DNA of 53,735 bases from Bacillus sp. JCM 19034 (GCF_001310635.1 NZ_BAXR01000020.1:1-53735), one strand, 5' to 3'; counted from the stretch's first letter, positions 9,358 to 19,873 are shown. Made by a program: numbers and translations. Notes: generated by a model not told the origin, from the letters alone.

Positions 9358-10065
9358 ATGAGAGTATTAGTTCTTGGAGCAAGTGGTGCTACTGGAAAAT
9401 TAGTTGTCAAACAATTAATCAAAAGGCAAATCAATACTCGAATTATCATAAGAAAAAGTGCTGTCCTACATGAGAGTATAAAAGAGAGTCCTTTAGTTGA
9501 AATAGTGGCTGGAAATATTAATGAACTTGATGATTTAGAGATGAAACGTCTTACAAATGATTGTGATGTCGTTATCTCGTGTCTTGGCCACAATCCCACC
9601 TTTAAAGGGATGTTTGGGCAGCCGCGTGATTTAGTGTTTCAGGCAATTAAAAGAATAAGTGAGACAATTGAAAACAAAAAAGTAAAGCTTATCCTTATGA
9701 GTACAACAGGCTATACGAATCCTTTAATTGGAGAAACACATTCCGTTGGAGAAACGATCATTCATTCCATATTAAAGATTTTCCTCCCTCCACATCGAGA
9801 TAACATTAAAGCCGCGAATTATTTGATTAATGAAATTGGTACGAAAGACGAAATGATTGAATGGGTAATAGTTAGGCCTGACACATTAGTCAACCATGAG
9901 GAAAAAAGTTCATACGAAGTTTACGAATCTCCGATAAGAAGCCCACTATTTAATGCAGGTAAAACGAGCAGAATGAATGTAAGTCATTTTATGATAGATC
10001 TAGTAACAGTTGATCAAACATGGACGAATTGGCTGTTTAAGACACCTGTAGTTTACAATAATTGA
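9358..10065 (+). CDS. NAD(P)-binding reductase, atypical SDR / NmrA-like
   Basis: About 235 residues. The N-terminal VLVLGASGATGKLVVKQL is the GxxGxxG Rossmann motif of atypical short-chain dehydrogenases (YwnB/NmrA group), followed by ISCLGHNPT and LILMSTTGY strands. The catalytic YxxxK of classical members is not seen. I chose the ATG at 9358, which has GGGAG seven bases upstream, over a TTG at 9328. Such proteins are flavin or quinone reductases or redox sensors; no specific role can be given. Monocistronic. Confidence 0.8.
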   Translation: MRVLVLGASGATGKLVVKQLIKRQINTRIIIRKSAVLHESIKESPLVEIVAGNINELDDLEMKRLTNDCDVVISCLGHNPTFKGMFGQPRDLVFQAIKRISETIENKKVKLILMSTTGYTNPLIGETHSVGETIIHSILKIFLPPHRDNIKAANYLINEIGTKDEMIEWVIVRPDTLVNHEEKSSYEVYESPIRSPLFNAGKTSRMNVSHFMIDLVTVDQTWTNWLFKTPVVYNN

Positions 10066-10100
10066 TTGTAGTCGTATTACTCAAGAAAACTTTTTTATGA

Positions 10101-10140
10101 GTGTAAACGTTTGCCTAATTTACTAGAATCGGAGTATGAT
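10101..10140 (+). promoter_or_regulatory. Candidate promoter with overlapping cre-like site
   Basis: TTGCCT (10111-10116) and TATGAT (10135-10140) are separated by 18 bases and form a plausible sigma-A promoter. GTGTAAACGTTTGCCT (10101-10116) matches the CcpA cre consensus at 13 of 16 positions and covers the -35 box, which would fit carbon catabolite control of the dehydrogenase. Inference from sequence only. Confidence 0.45.
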
Positions 10141-10163
10141 GTTGGTCGAAAGGGGTTGAAGGA

Positions 10164-11327
10164 ATGCAAAATTTTGAATTTCAAAATGGAACTGCCATTA
10201 TATTTGGTAAAGATCAAGAGCAAGTAGTTGGAAAACAAACAGCTACTTACGGGAAAAAGATTCTTCTTCATTATGGTGGTGGAAGCATTAAAAAGAGCGG
10301 CCTGTATGACCGTGTCATCGCATCATTACAAGCAGAGGGGCTAGAAATTTTTGAATTAGGTGGAGTCAAGCCTAATCCTCGTATTGATTTAGTGAGAGAA
10401 GGAGTAACGATTTGTAAAAAAGAGCGAATCGACTTTATTCTTGCAGTAGGTGGAGGGAGTGTCATTGATTCGGCTAAAGCCATTGCTGCGGGAGCCTACT
10501 ATGATGGAGATGTGTGGGATTTCTTTATTGGAAAAGCTGCAGTTGACAGTTGCTTGCCAATTGGTGTTGTGTTAACGATACCAGCAGCGGGAAGTGAAAC
10601 AAGTGGTGGTACGGTTATTACGAATGAAGAAGGATTATATAAACGATCAACAGGTCATCAAAACATGAGACCGCAATTTGCTATTTTAAATCCGGAGCTT
10701 ACATATACACTGCCACCTTATCAAACAGCATGTGGATTGACCGATATGATTGCTCACATTTTAGAGAGATATTTTACAAATGAGACGAATGTTGATTTAA
10801 CTGATCGTTTATGTGAAGGAACATTACGTTCGATTATTGCCAATGCACATACGGTCATGAATGATCCGAATAATTATGATGCTCGTGCTGAAATTATGTG
10901 GGCAGGAACGATTGCACATAATGATATACTTGGTACAGGACGAATTGGTGATTGGGCAAGTCACGAAATCGAGCATGAAATCAGTGGTATTTATGATATT
11001 GCACATGGTGCCGGTTTAGCCATTGTGTTTCCTGCATGGATGAAATATGTTTATAAACATAATGTGAAACGCTTTGCACAATTTGCAAATCGTGTTTGGG
11101 ATGTGGAAATCGACCTCAATGACCTAGAAAAAACTGCTTTAGCTGGTATAGAAAAAACAGAACAGTTCTTTAGCTCAATTGGAATGCCAATTCGTTTAAA
11201 GGAAGTAGATATTGATGACACTCATTTTGCTGAAATGGCGAAGAAAGCAACGGACCGTTGGTCTGTTGGGAATTTTGTGAAGCTAGATGTCGGTGATGTC
11301 CGAAAAATTTATGAATTAGCACTATGA
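10164..11327 (+). CDS. Iron-containing alcohol dehydrogenase (butanol dehydrogenase-like)
   Basis: This 387-residue protein is a group III, Fe/Zn-type NAD(P)H-dependent alcohol dehydrogenase similar to B. subtilis YugJ/YugK and clostridial BdhA. GGGSVIDSAKAIAAG near residue 96 is the nucleotide-binding signature, GSETSGGTVITN follows, and metal ligands are expected in TDMIAHILERY (D, H) and HGAGLAIVFPAWM plus the downstream His. The likely role is reduction of aldehydes to alcohols in fermentation or detoxification. The ATG is preceded by a GAAGGA/AGGGG region. Monocistronic, possibly under CcpA. Confidence 0.92.
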   Translation: MQNFEFQNGTAIIFGKDQEQVVGKQTATYGKKILLHYGGGSIKKSGLYDRVIASLQAEGLEIFELGGVKPNPRIDLVREGVTICKKERIDFILAVGGGSVIDSAKAIAAGAYYDGDVWDFFIGKAAVDSCLPIGVVLTIPAAGSETSGGTVITNEEGLYKRSTGHQNMRPQFAILNPELTYTLPPYQTACGLTDMIAHILERYFTNETNVDLTDRLCEGTLRSIIANAHTVMNDPNNYDARAEIMWAGTIAHNDILGTGRIGDWASHEIEHEISGIYDIAHGAGLAIVFPAWMKYVYKHNVKRFAQFANRVWDVEIDLNDLEKTALAGIEKTEQFFSSIGMPIRLKEVDIDDTHFAEMAKKATDRWSVGNFVKLDVGDVRKIYELAL

Positions 11328-11435
11328 GTGTATAGCTATCGAAAATATCGATACACTCTGTATTAGTTGTGATATCTCCATTGTTGGTATTTATTTCGGA
11401 TATGGGTACATTAAGGGAAGTTCGGAATAATAGTT

Positions 11436-11477
11436 AAGGGCGATGAAAAAGTTATAATTTTTCATCGCCCTTTTTGT
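11436..11477 (+). terminator. Rho-independent terminator
   Basis: GGGCGATGAAAAA pairs perfectly with TTTTTCATCGCCC around a 7-base loop, followed by TTTTTGTT. A weaker hairpin (GAGTGTAT with ATACACTC) sits directly after the stop codon at about 11328-11360. Together they end the dehydrogenase transcript. Confidence 0.92.
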
Positions 11478-11498
11478 TGTCGTAATGGGATTGCTGTA

Positions 11499-11536
11499 TA
11501 TATATCATTGACACATATATATCAATCCCATAATAT
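11499..11536 (+). promoter_or_regulatory. Strong promoter and PadR-type operator, leaderless layout
   Basis: TTGACA (11508-11513), a 17-base spacer and TAATAT (11531-11536) make a near-ideal sigma-A promoter. The expected transcription start falls at about 11543, which is the A of the PadR start codon, and no ribosome site is present. TATATATC-N7-CATATATA (11499-11521) embraces the -35 box and matches the repeated operator found upstream of the second PadR gene at 20021-20103. Confidence 0.75.
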
Positions 11537-11542
11537 AGAATT

Positions 11543-11887
11543 ATGAAAACGAATATGGATAAATGGAATACGCAACTACGTAAAGGAACGTTTGAATTAG
11601 CGATCTTATTATTAATTAAGAGAAAGCCAATGTATGGCTATGAGTTAACAAAAAACCTTCAGGAAAGCAGCACCTTTTCCATTGCCGATGGTTCAATTTA
11701 CCCGATTCTTAAACGTATGACGACAAATGGTTGGGTTGACTCATACAAGGAAGAATACGAGGGGAGGAATAGAAAGTATTATTTCATTACTGAATTAGGA
11801 AATGAAGTGCTAAATAATCGTTGGGAAGAATTTGAGCAAGTATTTGATTTTATACGACGTATGCGAAATGTGGAAAGGAGCAATTAA
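11543..11887 (+). CDS. PadR family transcriptional regulator
   Basis: This 114-residue protein has a winged helix-turn-helix of the PadR type: LAILLLIKRKPMYGYELTKNL, then DGSIYPILKRM and the wing RNRKYYFITELG. PadR proteins usually repress their own operon and respond to a small molecule or membrane stress. No Shine-Dalgarno precedes the ATG, and the promoter position implies a leaderless mRNA; an ATG at 11555 is the alternative start. It is followed directly by a HAAS-type membrane protein gene, the classical PadR partner. Confidence 0.92.
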   Translation: MKTNMDKWNTQLRKGTFELAILLLIKRKPMYGYELTKNLQESSTFSIADGSIYPILKRMTTNGWVDSYKEEYEGRNRKYYFITELGNEVLNNRWEEFEQVFDFIRRMRNVERSN

Positions 11888-12496
11888 GTGAAGAAGCTAA
11901 CTACTTTTGATGAGTATCTTGCTCAATTATCATTTATATTAAAAGGGATACCGGAAGATGAGCGGAATCTTCATCTTACAGAGATCCGAGATCATTTTTT
12001 GGAACTAAAAGAAGAAAAATCAACGGAAGATGAAGAGGCTATTTTACAAGCATTTGTTCGTCCTGAAAAAATTGGGGCAGAAATACTTGAGGATTATAAA
12101 GAAAAGGAAAATGTACAATTTGAACAGCCTGACTTTGGTTTTACGATAGCTACCATATGTACGGTAACACCGTTTGCTACAATGGCACTTCCGATTTTTC
12201 TAGGATACTATGATGGTGGCGTTCAGCTTGCCTTTATAATCAAACTGCTCTTAGGAACAATTTTCACATTTGGCTATTATAAAAATAAACTGAATGAAAA
12301 AAGAATCAACATATTAAGAACAATGGGGAGATTTATGATTTTTCTTTTATGTTTACCATTTGGATTTTATGCCTTTTCCATAGCTAATACTGGTGAGATC
12401 GTGCTGTTTTCTTCCGTTTATTTAGTAATCTATTTAATGGTTTGGTCGATTTACTATTTTGCATTGCGGAGATATTATGTCAAAGCAGTTCATTAA
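11888..12496 (+). CDS. PadR-partner membrane protein, HAAS/DUF1700-like
   Basis: About 202 residues. The N-terminal helical domain, roughly residues 1-75 (FDEYLAQLSFILKGIPEDER, then FVRPEKIGAEILEDYK), is the HAAS-type module that occurs next to PadR regulators; four hydrophobic segments follow to the C-terminus. The GTG start lies 7 bases after AAGGAG and immediately follows the PadR stop, so the two form one transcript. Presumed to transmit a membrane signal to PadR; this is family inference. Confidence 0.8.
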   Translation: MKKLTTFDEYLAQLSFILKGIPEDERNLHLTEIRDHFLELKEEKSTEDEEAILQAFVRPEKIGAEILEDYKEKENVQFEQPDFGFTIATICTVTPFATMALPIFLGYYDGGVQLAFIIKLLLGTIFTFGYYKNKLNEKRINILRTMGRFMIFLLCLPFGFYAFSIANTGEIVLFSSVYLVIYLMVWSIYYFALRRYYVKAVH

Positions 12497-12597
12497 CACG
12501 CTTTTTCGATGAATTCGTGAAGACTGTTACTAGGTTTAAAAATTGAAAAGGTTAGAAATCGGAATAGTAAATAGAAAGCTGTACAAGATAATCATTT

Positions 12598-12766
12598 CTC
12601 ATCGAACAGCTTAATTATCATCTGTTGAACAAAGAACTCATTGGATATACACCAACCATAATGGTAGTAAGTAATGAAGGGAATGTTGTCGGAAAATTTC
12701 CATACAGGTCTCTTTATACCAGAGATGAAACAATCGTGTTAAATTACGGTAATTCTTATACATTGT
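12598..12766 (+). pseudogene. Possible gene remnant, thioredoxin-fold-like
   Basis: The gap 12497-12851 holds no intact gene. One frame encodes about 55 residues without a good start, preceded by a stop codon, and contains GYTPTIMVVSNEGNVVGKF, which resembles the cis-proline strand and hairpin of thioredoxin-like proteins (TPT...G.VVG). It may be the tail of a decayed gene or chance. No ribosome site is seen at the internal ATG 12661. Confidence 0.25.
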
Positions 12767-12851
12767 AACAAACAGTGATACTATTATATGGTATCAAGAT
12801 AAAATATGGTAAAATAAAAGAACATAATTTCTTTCTAGGAGTGTTCATAAG

Positions 12852-13040
12852 ATGAACCAGTTGTTTAAAATAGCTATCTATTCGTTGTTGGTGCTATTTA
12901 CTTTCCTATTGTTAGGCTGGCATGGCGAAATTTCTTTATTTATCATCATGATAAGCTCAGTAGTATTCGGTTATAACATAAACATGTTTATGGACTTTTA
13001 TAGAAAATTCCAAAGTAATATTGAAAAGAACACTTATTAA
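12852..13040 (+). CDS. Small two-helix membrane protein
   Basis: This 62-residue protein has two hydrophobic segments (residues about 5-22 and 27-45) and a basic, polar C-terminus. AGGAG lies about 10 bases upstream of the ATG, and a strong terminator follows, so it is a complete single-gene unit. I do not recognise the family. Confidence 0.65.
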   Translation: MNQLFKIAIYSLLVLFTFLLLGWHGEISLFIIMISSVVFGYNINMFMDFYRKFQSNIEKNTY

Positions 13041-13061
13041 ATAAATAGACGGGTATTCAAT

Positions 13062-13097
13062 GAGCAGCACTTCCTTAGTGTTGCTCTTCTTTTTTTT
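13062..13097 (+). terminator. Rho-independent terminator
   Basis: GAGCAGCAC pairs with GTGTTGCTC around a 7-base loop, then TTCTTTTTTTT. Confidence 0.9.
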
Positions 13098-13204
13098 GAC
13101 GGCTTTGTTTTCATGAAGCAGGCACTAAACAACAACGAATGTAGTTGATTCTGTTCTCCTCAAAAAGTTAAACATAAATATGCTAGTATTCTAATAAATA
13201 AACA

Positions 13205-13256
13205 TTGACAGCCTAAATAAAATAACTTAAAGTAATTAGTAATGATAATCATTATC
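13205..13256 (+). promoter_or_regulatory. Fur box and promoter of the siderophore operon
   Basis: The 19-mer at 13238-13256 matches the classical Fur box GATAATGATAATCATTATC at 17 of 19 positions. A candidate promoter TTGACA (13205-13210), N17, TAAAGT (13228-13233) lies just upstream, so the box would sit near the transcription start and block it when iron is plentiful. Confidence 0.85.
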
Positions 13257-13329
13257 GTTTGGTGGAAATCAGTATAAATCGCCATTCGAATTGATTATTT
13301 AATTCCATTTTAGATAGGTAGGGTTACAT

Positions 13330-14382
13330 ATGAAAAATATAAAAACTTCTTTAGTTATCGTCGTGTTTACGATAATAATCACTTTTGCTTTAGTAGGGTG
13401 CTCTAGCGAGTCTTCAACCGAGAAGACAGATGAACCAACGAAGTCGTCCGATTTAACGGAAACTAGTTCGGAGTATCCAATTACAATTGAACATGCTTTA
13501 GGAGAGGCTGTTATCGAAAGCAAACCTGAGCGAATTGTAACGATTCAATGGGCAAACCATGATATTGTTTTGGCACTTGGTAAAGTTCCTGTAGGTTTTT
13601 CTGCAGCAAACTTTGGAGTTCAAGAAGTTAATGGATTATTGCCATGGACAAAAGAGAAGTTAGATGAACTTGGAGTAAACGACCCAAATGTTTTTCAAGA
13701 TACGGATGGTTTGGATTTTGAAGCCATTTCAGATGCGAACCCAGACGTCATTCTTGCGGCATATTCAGGTATTACAGAAGAAGATTATGAAATATTAACA
13801 CAAATTGCCCCGGTTGTTGCGTACCCGACTGCACCGTGGACAACAACATGGCGCGAGCAAATTGAATTTAATGCGACAGGTATGGGAATGGAAGAAGAGG
13901 GAAAGCAATTAATTGTTGATACAGAGGACTTAATTACAGAGAAATTGAGTGCTTATCCACAAATTGAAGGGAAAAAGGTCGTATGGGTTAACTTTTCAGC
14001 CGACGATTTATCTCAATTACATATTTATACGCCCATTGATTCACGTGTTGCATTTTTAGAAGAATTAGGTATGACCTATCCAGAAAGTGTTCAATCACTC
14101 ATTACAGACGCGACGAGCTATTCTTTAAATTTAAGTGCTGAAAATGTTGAAGCTTTATTCGATGCAGATGTACTTGTTGGTTACGGTGATGATAATCTTT
14201 ACGAAACGATAAAAGCCGATCCGTTATTAGGGAAAATTCCAGCCGTTGAAAGAGGTTCTGTGGCCTTTATTTCAAGTGAAACACCATTAGTAGCAGCAGG
14301 AACGCCAAACCCACTTTCAATCGCTTATACAATTGATGAGTATTTAGAATTAATTGGTGGGGCGATTGATCAAATTGAATAG
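13330..14382 (+). CDS. Iron-siderophore ABC transporter, substrate-binding lipoprotein
   Basis: This 350-residue secreted lipoprotein has a signal peptide ending in a lipobox at FALVGC (Cys about 24), an acidic Ser/Thr/Glu linker, and then a periplasmic-binding fold of the FhuD/FepB class (PERIVTIQWANHDIVLALG, then NPDVILAAYSG). It captures ferric siderophore at the outer face of the membrane; YfiY-like proteins of Bacillus are the closest type I recognise. It is the first gene after the Fur box, and the permease gene overlaps its end, so the four genes are one operon. Confidence 0.92.
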   Translation: MKNIKTSLVIVVFTIIITFALVGCSSESSTEKTDEPTKSSDLTETSSEYPITIEHALGEAVIESKPERIVTIQWANHDIVLALGKVPVGFSAANFGVQEVNGLLPWTKEKLDELGVNDPNVFQDTDGLDFEAISDANPDVILAAYSGITEEDYEILTQIAPVVAYPTAPWTTTWREQIEFNATGMGMEEEGKQLIVDTEDLITEKLSAYPQIEGKKVVWVNFSADDLSQLHIYTPIDSRVAFLEELGMTYPESVQSLITDATSYSLNLSAENVEALFDADVLVGYGDDNLYETIKADPLLGKIPAVERGSVAFISSETPLVAAGTPNPLSIAYTIDEYLELIGGAIDQIE

Positions 14383-15417
14383 TCCTATCTCTGTCTCGAA
14401 AAATAAGCAAACTCATTTCAACGTTCCTAAGCGTATTTCTTTGATTTTAATGGTGGGACTTATGTTACTACTATTAACAATCATTGCCTCGCTTGTATTA
14501 GGTGCTAGGGTGGTCAGTTTTCAAGAATTGATTGAAGGGTTATTTTATCAGAATCAAGATTCCTACGGTGCTACCGTCGTACAAAAACGAATATCTCGTA
14601 CAGTTTTTAGTTTGTGCTGTGGTATTGCGTTAGGTGTTGCAGGTGTACTTATGCAATCTGTCACACGTAATCCATTAGCTGACCCAAGCATCTTGGGGGT
14701 GAATACAGGAGCTGCTTTGTTTGTTGTAGCTGGCATTGCCTTTTTTCACATTACTTCAGCTTTACAGTATATTTGGTTAGCGATGATCGGTGCAGCTGTT
14801 ACCGCTGTTTTCGTATTTGGTATTGGTTCTATGGGTCGAGGGGAGCAACACCAATAAAACTAGTTTTAGCTGGAGCTGCAACGAGTGCAGCACTATCTTC
14901 ACTTGTAACCGCTATTATGATTCCAAATGCATACGCAATGGATCAGTTTCGATTCTGGCAAGTAGGGAGTGTTGGGGCAGGATCATGGAATTCGATTACG
15001 ATTCTTCTTCCTTTTTTACTAATTGGGGTGATGATTGCGTTTGTATCTGCACCAGCACTTAATGCTTTAGCATTAGGGGATGATGTGGGAACGGGTCTTG
15101 GTGTACGACCAGGCATACTACGTATGCTTGCTATTTGTGCAGGTGTCATTTTATGCGGAGTCACGACTGCTTTGGCGGGTCCAATTGGCTTTATTGGACT
15201 TTTAGCAACTCATGCGATGCGTTTCGTTATTGGACCTGATTTACGCTACTTAATTCCAATGTCGGCGTTAGCAGGGGCCATTATATTAACGATTTCTGAT
15301 GTGGTTGGCAGACTAATTGGAAGTCCTGGAGAACTTGAAGTTGGGATTATTACAGCGTTCATTGGTGCACCAATCCTCATCTTACTTGCTAAGAAATCGA
15401 AGGTGAGGTCATTATGA
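14354..15417 (+). CDS. Siderophore ABC permease 1 (FecCD family), frameshifted
   Basis: This is an integral membrane permease of the FecCD family (YfiZ/FeuB-like), about 350 residues once repaired. The motifs RISRTVFSLCCGIALGVAG and TRNPLADPSILGVNTGA, and later GPIGFIGLLATHAMR, are typical. The frame breaks in the G run at 14840-14843: with one more G, the first part ends GSMGRG and continues as GATPIKLVLAGAATSA without loss. A single missing base is the simplest explanation. Start uncertain: in-frame TTG codons at 14354, 14366 or 14375 overlap the preceding gene, implying coupling. Confidence 0.85.
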
Positions 15418-16451
15418 ACATTCAATATAATACAGTCAATGTTATTAAAGAAGGAATGCGTCAAAGAAAAAGACGCTGGCTTTTTGTTACCCTATTATTA
15501 CTCGGTTTAGCCTTATTACTATGTTGTGTGATGCTACTGTTAGGAAACACAATTTATCCAGTGAATGTGGTTTTTCGTTCATTAATAGGTGAAGAAATAG
15601 AAGGTGCTCATTTTGCAATTCATACGATTCGCCTACCTCGAATGATTGCGGGGGTATTTGCTGGTTTTGCTTTTGGTGTAGCTGGTTATATTTTTCAAAC
15701 GATGTTACGGAACCCATTAGCGAATCCTAATATTCTCGGTATTACCTCTGGATCTAGTGTGGCTGCAGTATTTTGTATAACGGTGCTACAGACTAGTAAT
15801 ACAATTGTATCTGTTGCTGCGGTTATTGGTGGATTAATAACTGTTATCGTCATGTATCTATTATCTCGTGGCCGATCTTTTTCTATTGGTCGTTTAATTA
15901 TAATTGGAATTGGAATGCAAGCGATGTTAGATGCGGTCATATCGTATATGATTTTGAAAAGTTCCCAGCAAGATATAGCAGGAGCACTTCGATGGTTATC
16001 AGGTAGTTTAAATGGCTCAAACATGGGTGAAGTATTTCCTTTAACTCTAGCTGTACTCGTATTTACACCTATCCTACTCGTACTTGGCAAGCAGCTAAAC
16101 ATGCTAGAATTAGGGGACCAAATGGCTAAATCGCTTGGAGTTGCGACCGATAAAGCGAGAATGATACTTATAATAGGTTCAGTATGTGTACTAGCAATTG
16201 CTACAGCTACAACTGGGCCGATCGCTTTTGTCTCATTTTTAGCAGGCCCTATTGCAAATCGACTGGTTGGTGTGAGTACATCCAATATTCTTCCGGCAGG
16301 TTTAGTTGGGGCTATTCTTGTATTATTTGCAGATATAATCGGGCAGTTTGCATTTGAATATCGATTCCCGGTAGGCGTTATTACAGGAGTACTTGGAGCA
16401 CCCTATTTACTTTATTTACTTATCCGCATGAACCAAAAAGGAGAAATATAA
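15414..16451 (+). CDS. Siderophore ABC permease 2 (FecCD family)
   Basis: This 345-residue membrane protein has about nine to ten hydrophobic segments. HTIRLPRMIAGVFAGFAFG and RNPLANPNILGITSG mark the FecCD family, and GPIAFVSFLAGPIANRL is the loop contacting the ATPase. It pairs with the preceding permease as a heterodimer (YfiZ/YfhA pattern). It overlaps the upstream gene by four bases (ATGA) with AGGTGAGG as ribosome site. Confidence 0.92.
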   Translation: MNIQYNTVNVIKEGMRQRKRRWLFVTLLLLGLALLLCCVMLLLGNTIYPVNVVFRSLIGEEIEGAHFAIHTIRLPRMIAGVFAGFAFGVAGYIFQTMLRNPLANPNILGITSGSSVAAVFCITVLQTSNTIVSVAAVIGGLITVIVMYLLSRGRSFSIGRLIIIGIGMQAMLDAVISYMILKSSQQDIAGALRWLSGSLNGSNMGEVFPLTLAVLVFTPILLVLGKQLNMLELGDQMAKSLGVATDKARMILIIGSVCVLAIATATTGPIAFVSFLAGPIANRLVGVSTSNILPAGLVGAILVLFADIIGQFAFEYRFPVGVITGVLGAPYLLYLLIRMNQKGEI

Positions 16452-17251
16452 TGAACAACACACATGAATTTCGAGTCAAAGGTCTTGTTTCTGGGTATGA
16501 TCATAAACCGATTATTCATGGGGTCGATCTCCATATTCCAAAAAATAATATAAGCGTAATTATTGGTGCAAATGGTTGTGGAAAATCAACACTATTAAAA
16601 ACAATGGCTAAACTCATTAAGCCGACAGAAGGGGATATTACGCTTAATGGAAAAGCTATTAACAAAATCCCACCAAAGAAATTGGCTCGGGTTTTAGGGC
16701 TTCTTCCACAATCTCCTGTTGTTCCTGATGGAATTACGGTTGCCGATTTAGTGGGGAGGGGAAGGTTTCCTCATCAATCATTAATCGGTGGCTGGTCAAA
16801 AAAAGATTATGAGGCTGTAGAAGAAGCGATGGAGTTTATGAAGATTACAGAGTTTGCAAATCATCACATCGATGAGCTTTCAGGTGGTCAGAGACAGCGT
16901 GTATGGATTGCCATGGCACTTGCACAGCAAACCGATATTTTATTTTTAGATGAACCAACGACCTTTTTAGATATTACATATCAGGTAGAAATATTAGATT
17001 TGCTTACTAATTTAAATCGTACGTACGGGACAACGATTGTGATGGTTTTACATGATATTAATCTGTCAGCACGTTATGCAGACCATATTTTCGCAGTGAA
17101 AAAAGGGAAGCTCGTTGCAGAAGGAAAACCAACAGAAGTTCTAACAAGTGATCTTGTAAAATCAGTTTTTAATTTAGAATGTAAGGTTATTTCAGATCCC
17201 ATATCAGATACTCCTTTAATTATTCCAATAGGCCGTTATCATGTGAAATAA
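16451..17251 (+). CDS. Siderophore ABC transporter ATPase
   Basis: This 266-residue ATPase resembles FepC/FecE and B. subtilis YusV. Walker A is GANGCGKST near residue 41, the signature LSGGQRQRVWIA near 142, and Walker [13 protein letters not shown] near 163, followed by the switch MVLHDINLSARYAD. It energises the two upstream permeases. Its ATG overlaps the preceding stop (TAATG), and AAAGGAG lies upstream. It completes the Fur-controlled uptake operon. Confidence 0.93.
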   Translation: MNNTHEFRVKGLVSGYDHKPIIHGVDLHIPKNNISVIIGANGCGKSTLLKTMAKLIKPTEGDITLNGKAINKIPPKKLARVLGLLPQSPVVPDGITVADLVGRGRFPHQSLIGGWSKKDYEAVEEAMEFMKITEFANHHIDELSGGQRQRVWIAMALAQQTDILFLDEPTTFLDITYQVEILDLLTNLNRTYGTTIVMVLHDINLSARYADHIFAVKKGKLVAEGKPTEVLTSDLVKSVFNLECKVISDPISDTPLIIPIGRYHVK

Positions 17252-17824
17252 AAATTTTGCAGAGAAATTGAAGGAGAACGCTGAGCTGGCAAAACAAAAG
17301 AAAACTCTTGTATGTAGCTAGTAGCTAGTAAGAATCGTCAAATTTTAAATTATAAGACTTTGGTAATATGGTAAGTAAATAATTTAACTGTTATTACTCA
17401 ATAACAAGCAGACAGTGGGAGTTTGTGAAATGTACCTATAACAGTATTTTGATTTATCTGCCTAAGCATTCAAAACATCTCAGAAAAAGAAATTAATGAT
17501 ATTTCCATTTCTCACTGTGGACAACTCTTGTATAAAGGATAGAATTAAGCAAGTGTAGTTACTGCTCTTCTATCCTTTATTTCGTGCATTTTATTTTTTT
17601 AACTCTAATGAATTCCTATAATTTAATTATTATTTTAAAACAGAAGAGATCACTTTTTAGACAAGTATTTTTCTGTGCCCAATGGGATTAGATCGTTCAA
17701 TGATAAACGCTAGGTCTATGTCGAGATATAACACGAGGATTTCATGAAGAACATAGACATAGCACGTACCGTTTTCATGAAAAGCAAGCCAATGTAACGG
17801 CTGAGCACAGTGTTTTTTTAAGTC
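17252..17824. other. Gene-free stretch with long hairpin between convergent genes
   Basis: This 573-base gap separates the siderophore operon from the minus-strand GH1 gene. I find no convincing coding frame. The main structure is a perfect 13-bp inverted repeat, ATAAAGGATAGAA (17532-17544) with TTCTATCCTTTAT (17568-17580), and an inner AGCA/TGCT pair in its loop; a T-rich stretch follows within 20 bases. It may terminate transcription from the left. A weaker pair GTCTATGT / ACATAGAC lies near 17713-17757. Confidence 0.5.
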
Positions 17825-19261
<1,437 letters not shown>

Positions 19262-19453
19262 TTAATAAAACCTCCATTCGTATTTATCATTACAATGGTA
19301 GTATGAGATTAATTCAAAAACCTAAACCATATTAGAAGACAAAAGGTCCTTCCGATGCTATAGGATTTTGCGAAAATTAGTAACTATTGAAAGGGAATAG
19401 ATATGTAAAAAGAGAAATATAACATTTAGCGAAAAATGGAAGGGGATAATAAA

Positions 19454-19873
19454 ATGAAAACAAAATTATGGCGGGTGGGTACAACATATATTCCAGTATT
19501 TAATGTCGAACTTTCATCTGAATGGTATGTGAATAAATTAGGTGCTGAGTTAAGCTATAAAGATGAAGACAAAGCGATTTTAAATTTAGCTAATCAGAGC
19601 ATATTCCTTGTGAAGTCCATAGAAAACCAAACCGCTAATTTCATTGATATTTATGGGGAGGAACGTTTTTCGTTAACTTATGAAGTGGATGGGATAGGGG
19701 AGTTAGAAGCACTTCACAAAGACTTTAAGGAAAATGAGATTACTGTTGGGGAGATTGAAGACAGAGGGCATTCTGGGAGAAACTTTGTTTTTTATGATTT
19801 AGATGGTAATAAATTTGATGTATGGAGTGAGCTCAGTCCGATATTTAAAGAAAAATATATGATCTCGAACTAA
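19454..19873 (+). CDS. VOC/glyoxalase-fold protein
   Basis: About 139 residues with the vicinal-oxygen-chelate fold: YIPVFNVELSSEWYVNKLGA at the start of the first module, and the closing VFYDLDGNKFDVWSEL typical of the family. Canonical metal ligands are not obvious in the first module. I chose the ATG at 19454, which sits 8 bases after GGAAGGGG, over the ATG at 19436. Such proteins include lyases, dioxygenases and drug-binding resistance proteins; no specific function can be given. Confidence 0.8.
   Translation: MKTKLWRVGTTYIPVFNVELSSEWYVNKLGAELSYKDEDKAILNLANQSIFLVKSIENQTANFIDIYGEERFSLTYEVDGIGELEALHKDFKENEITVGEIEDRGHSGRNFVFYDLDGNKFDVWSELSPIFKEKYMISN

Noticed and set aside
11328..11360. Separate small RNA
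   Set aside because: The hairpin follows directly after a stop codon and is better explained as part of the dehydrogenase 3' end.
12598..12766. Intact small protein gene
   Set aside because: No ribosome site, and a stop codon just upstream; kept only as a possible remnant.
14790..15062. Plus-strand frame of 90 codons inside the permease gene
   Set aside because: It lies out of frame within a conserved FecCD gene, is rich in Cys and Ser from shifted codons, and has no ribosome site.
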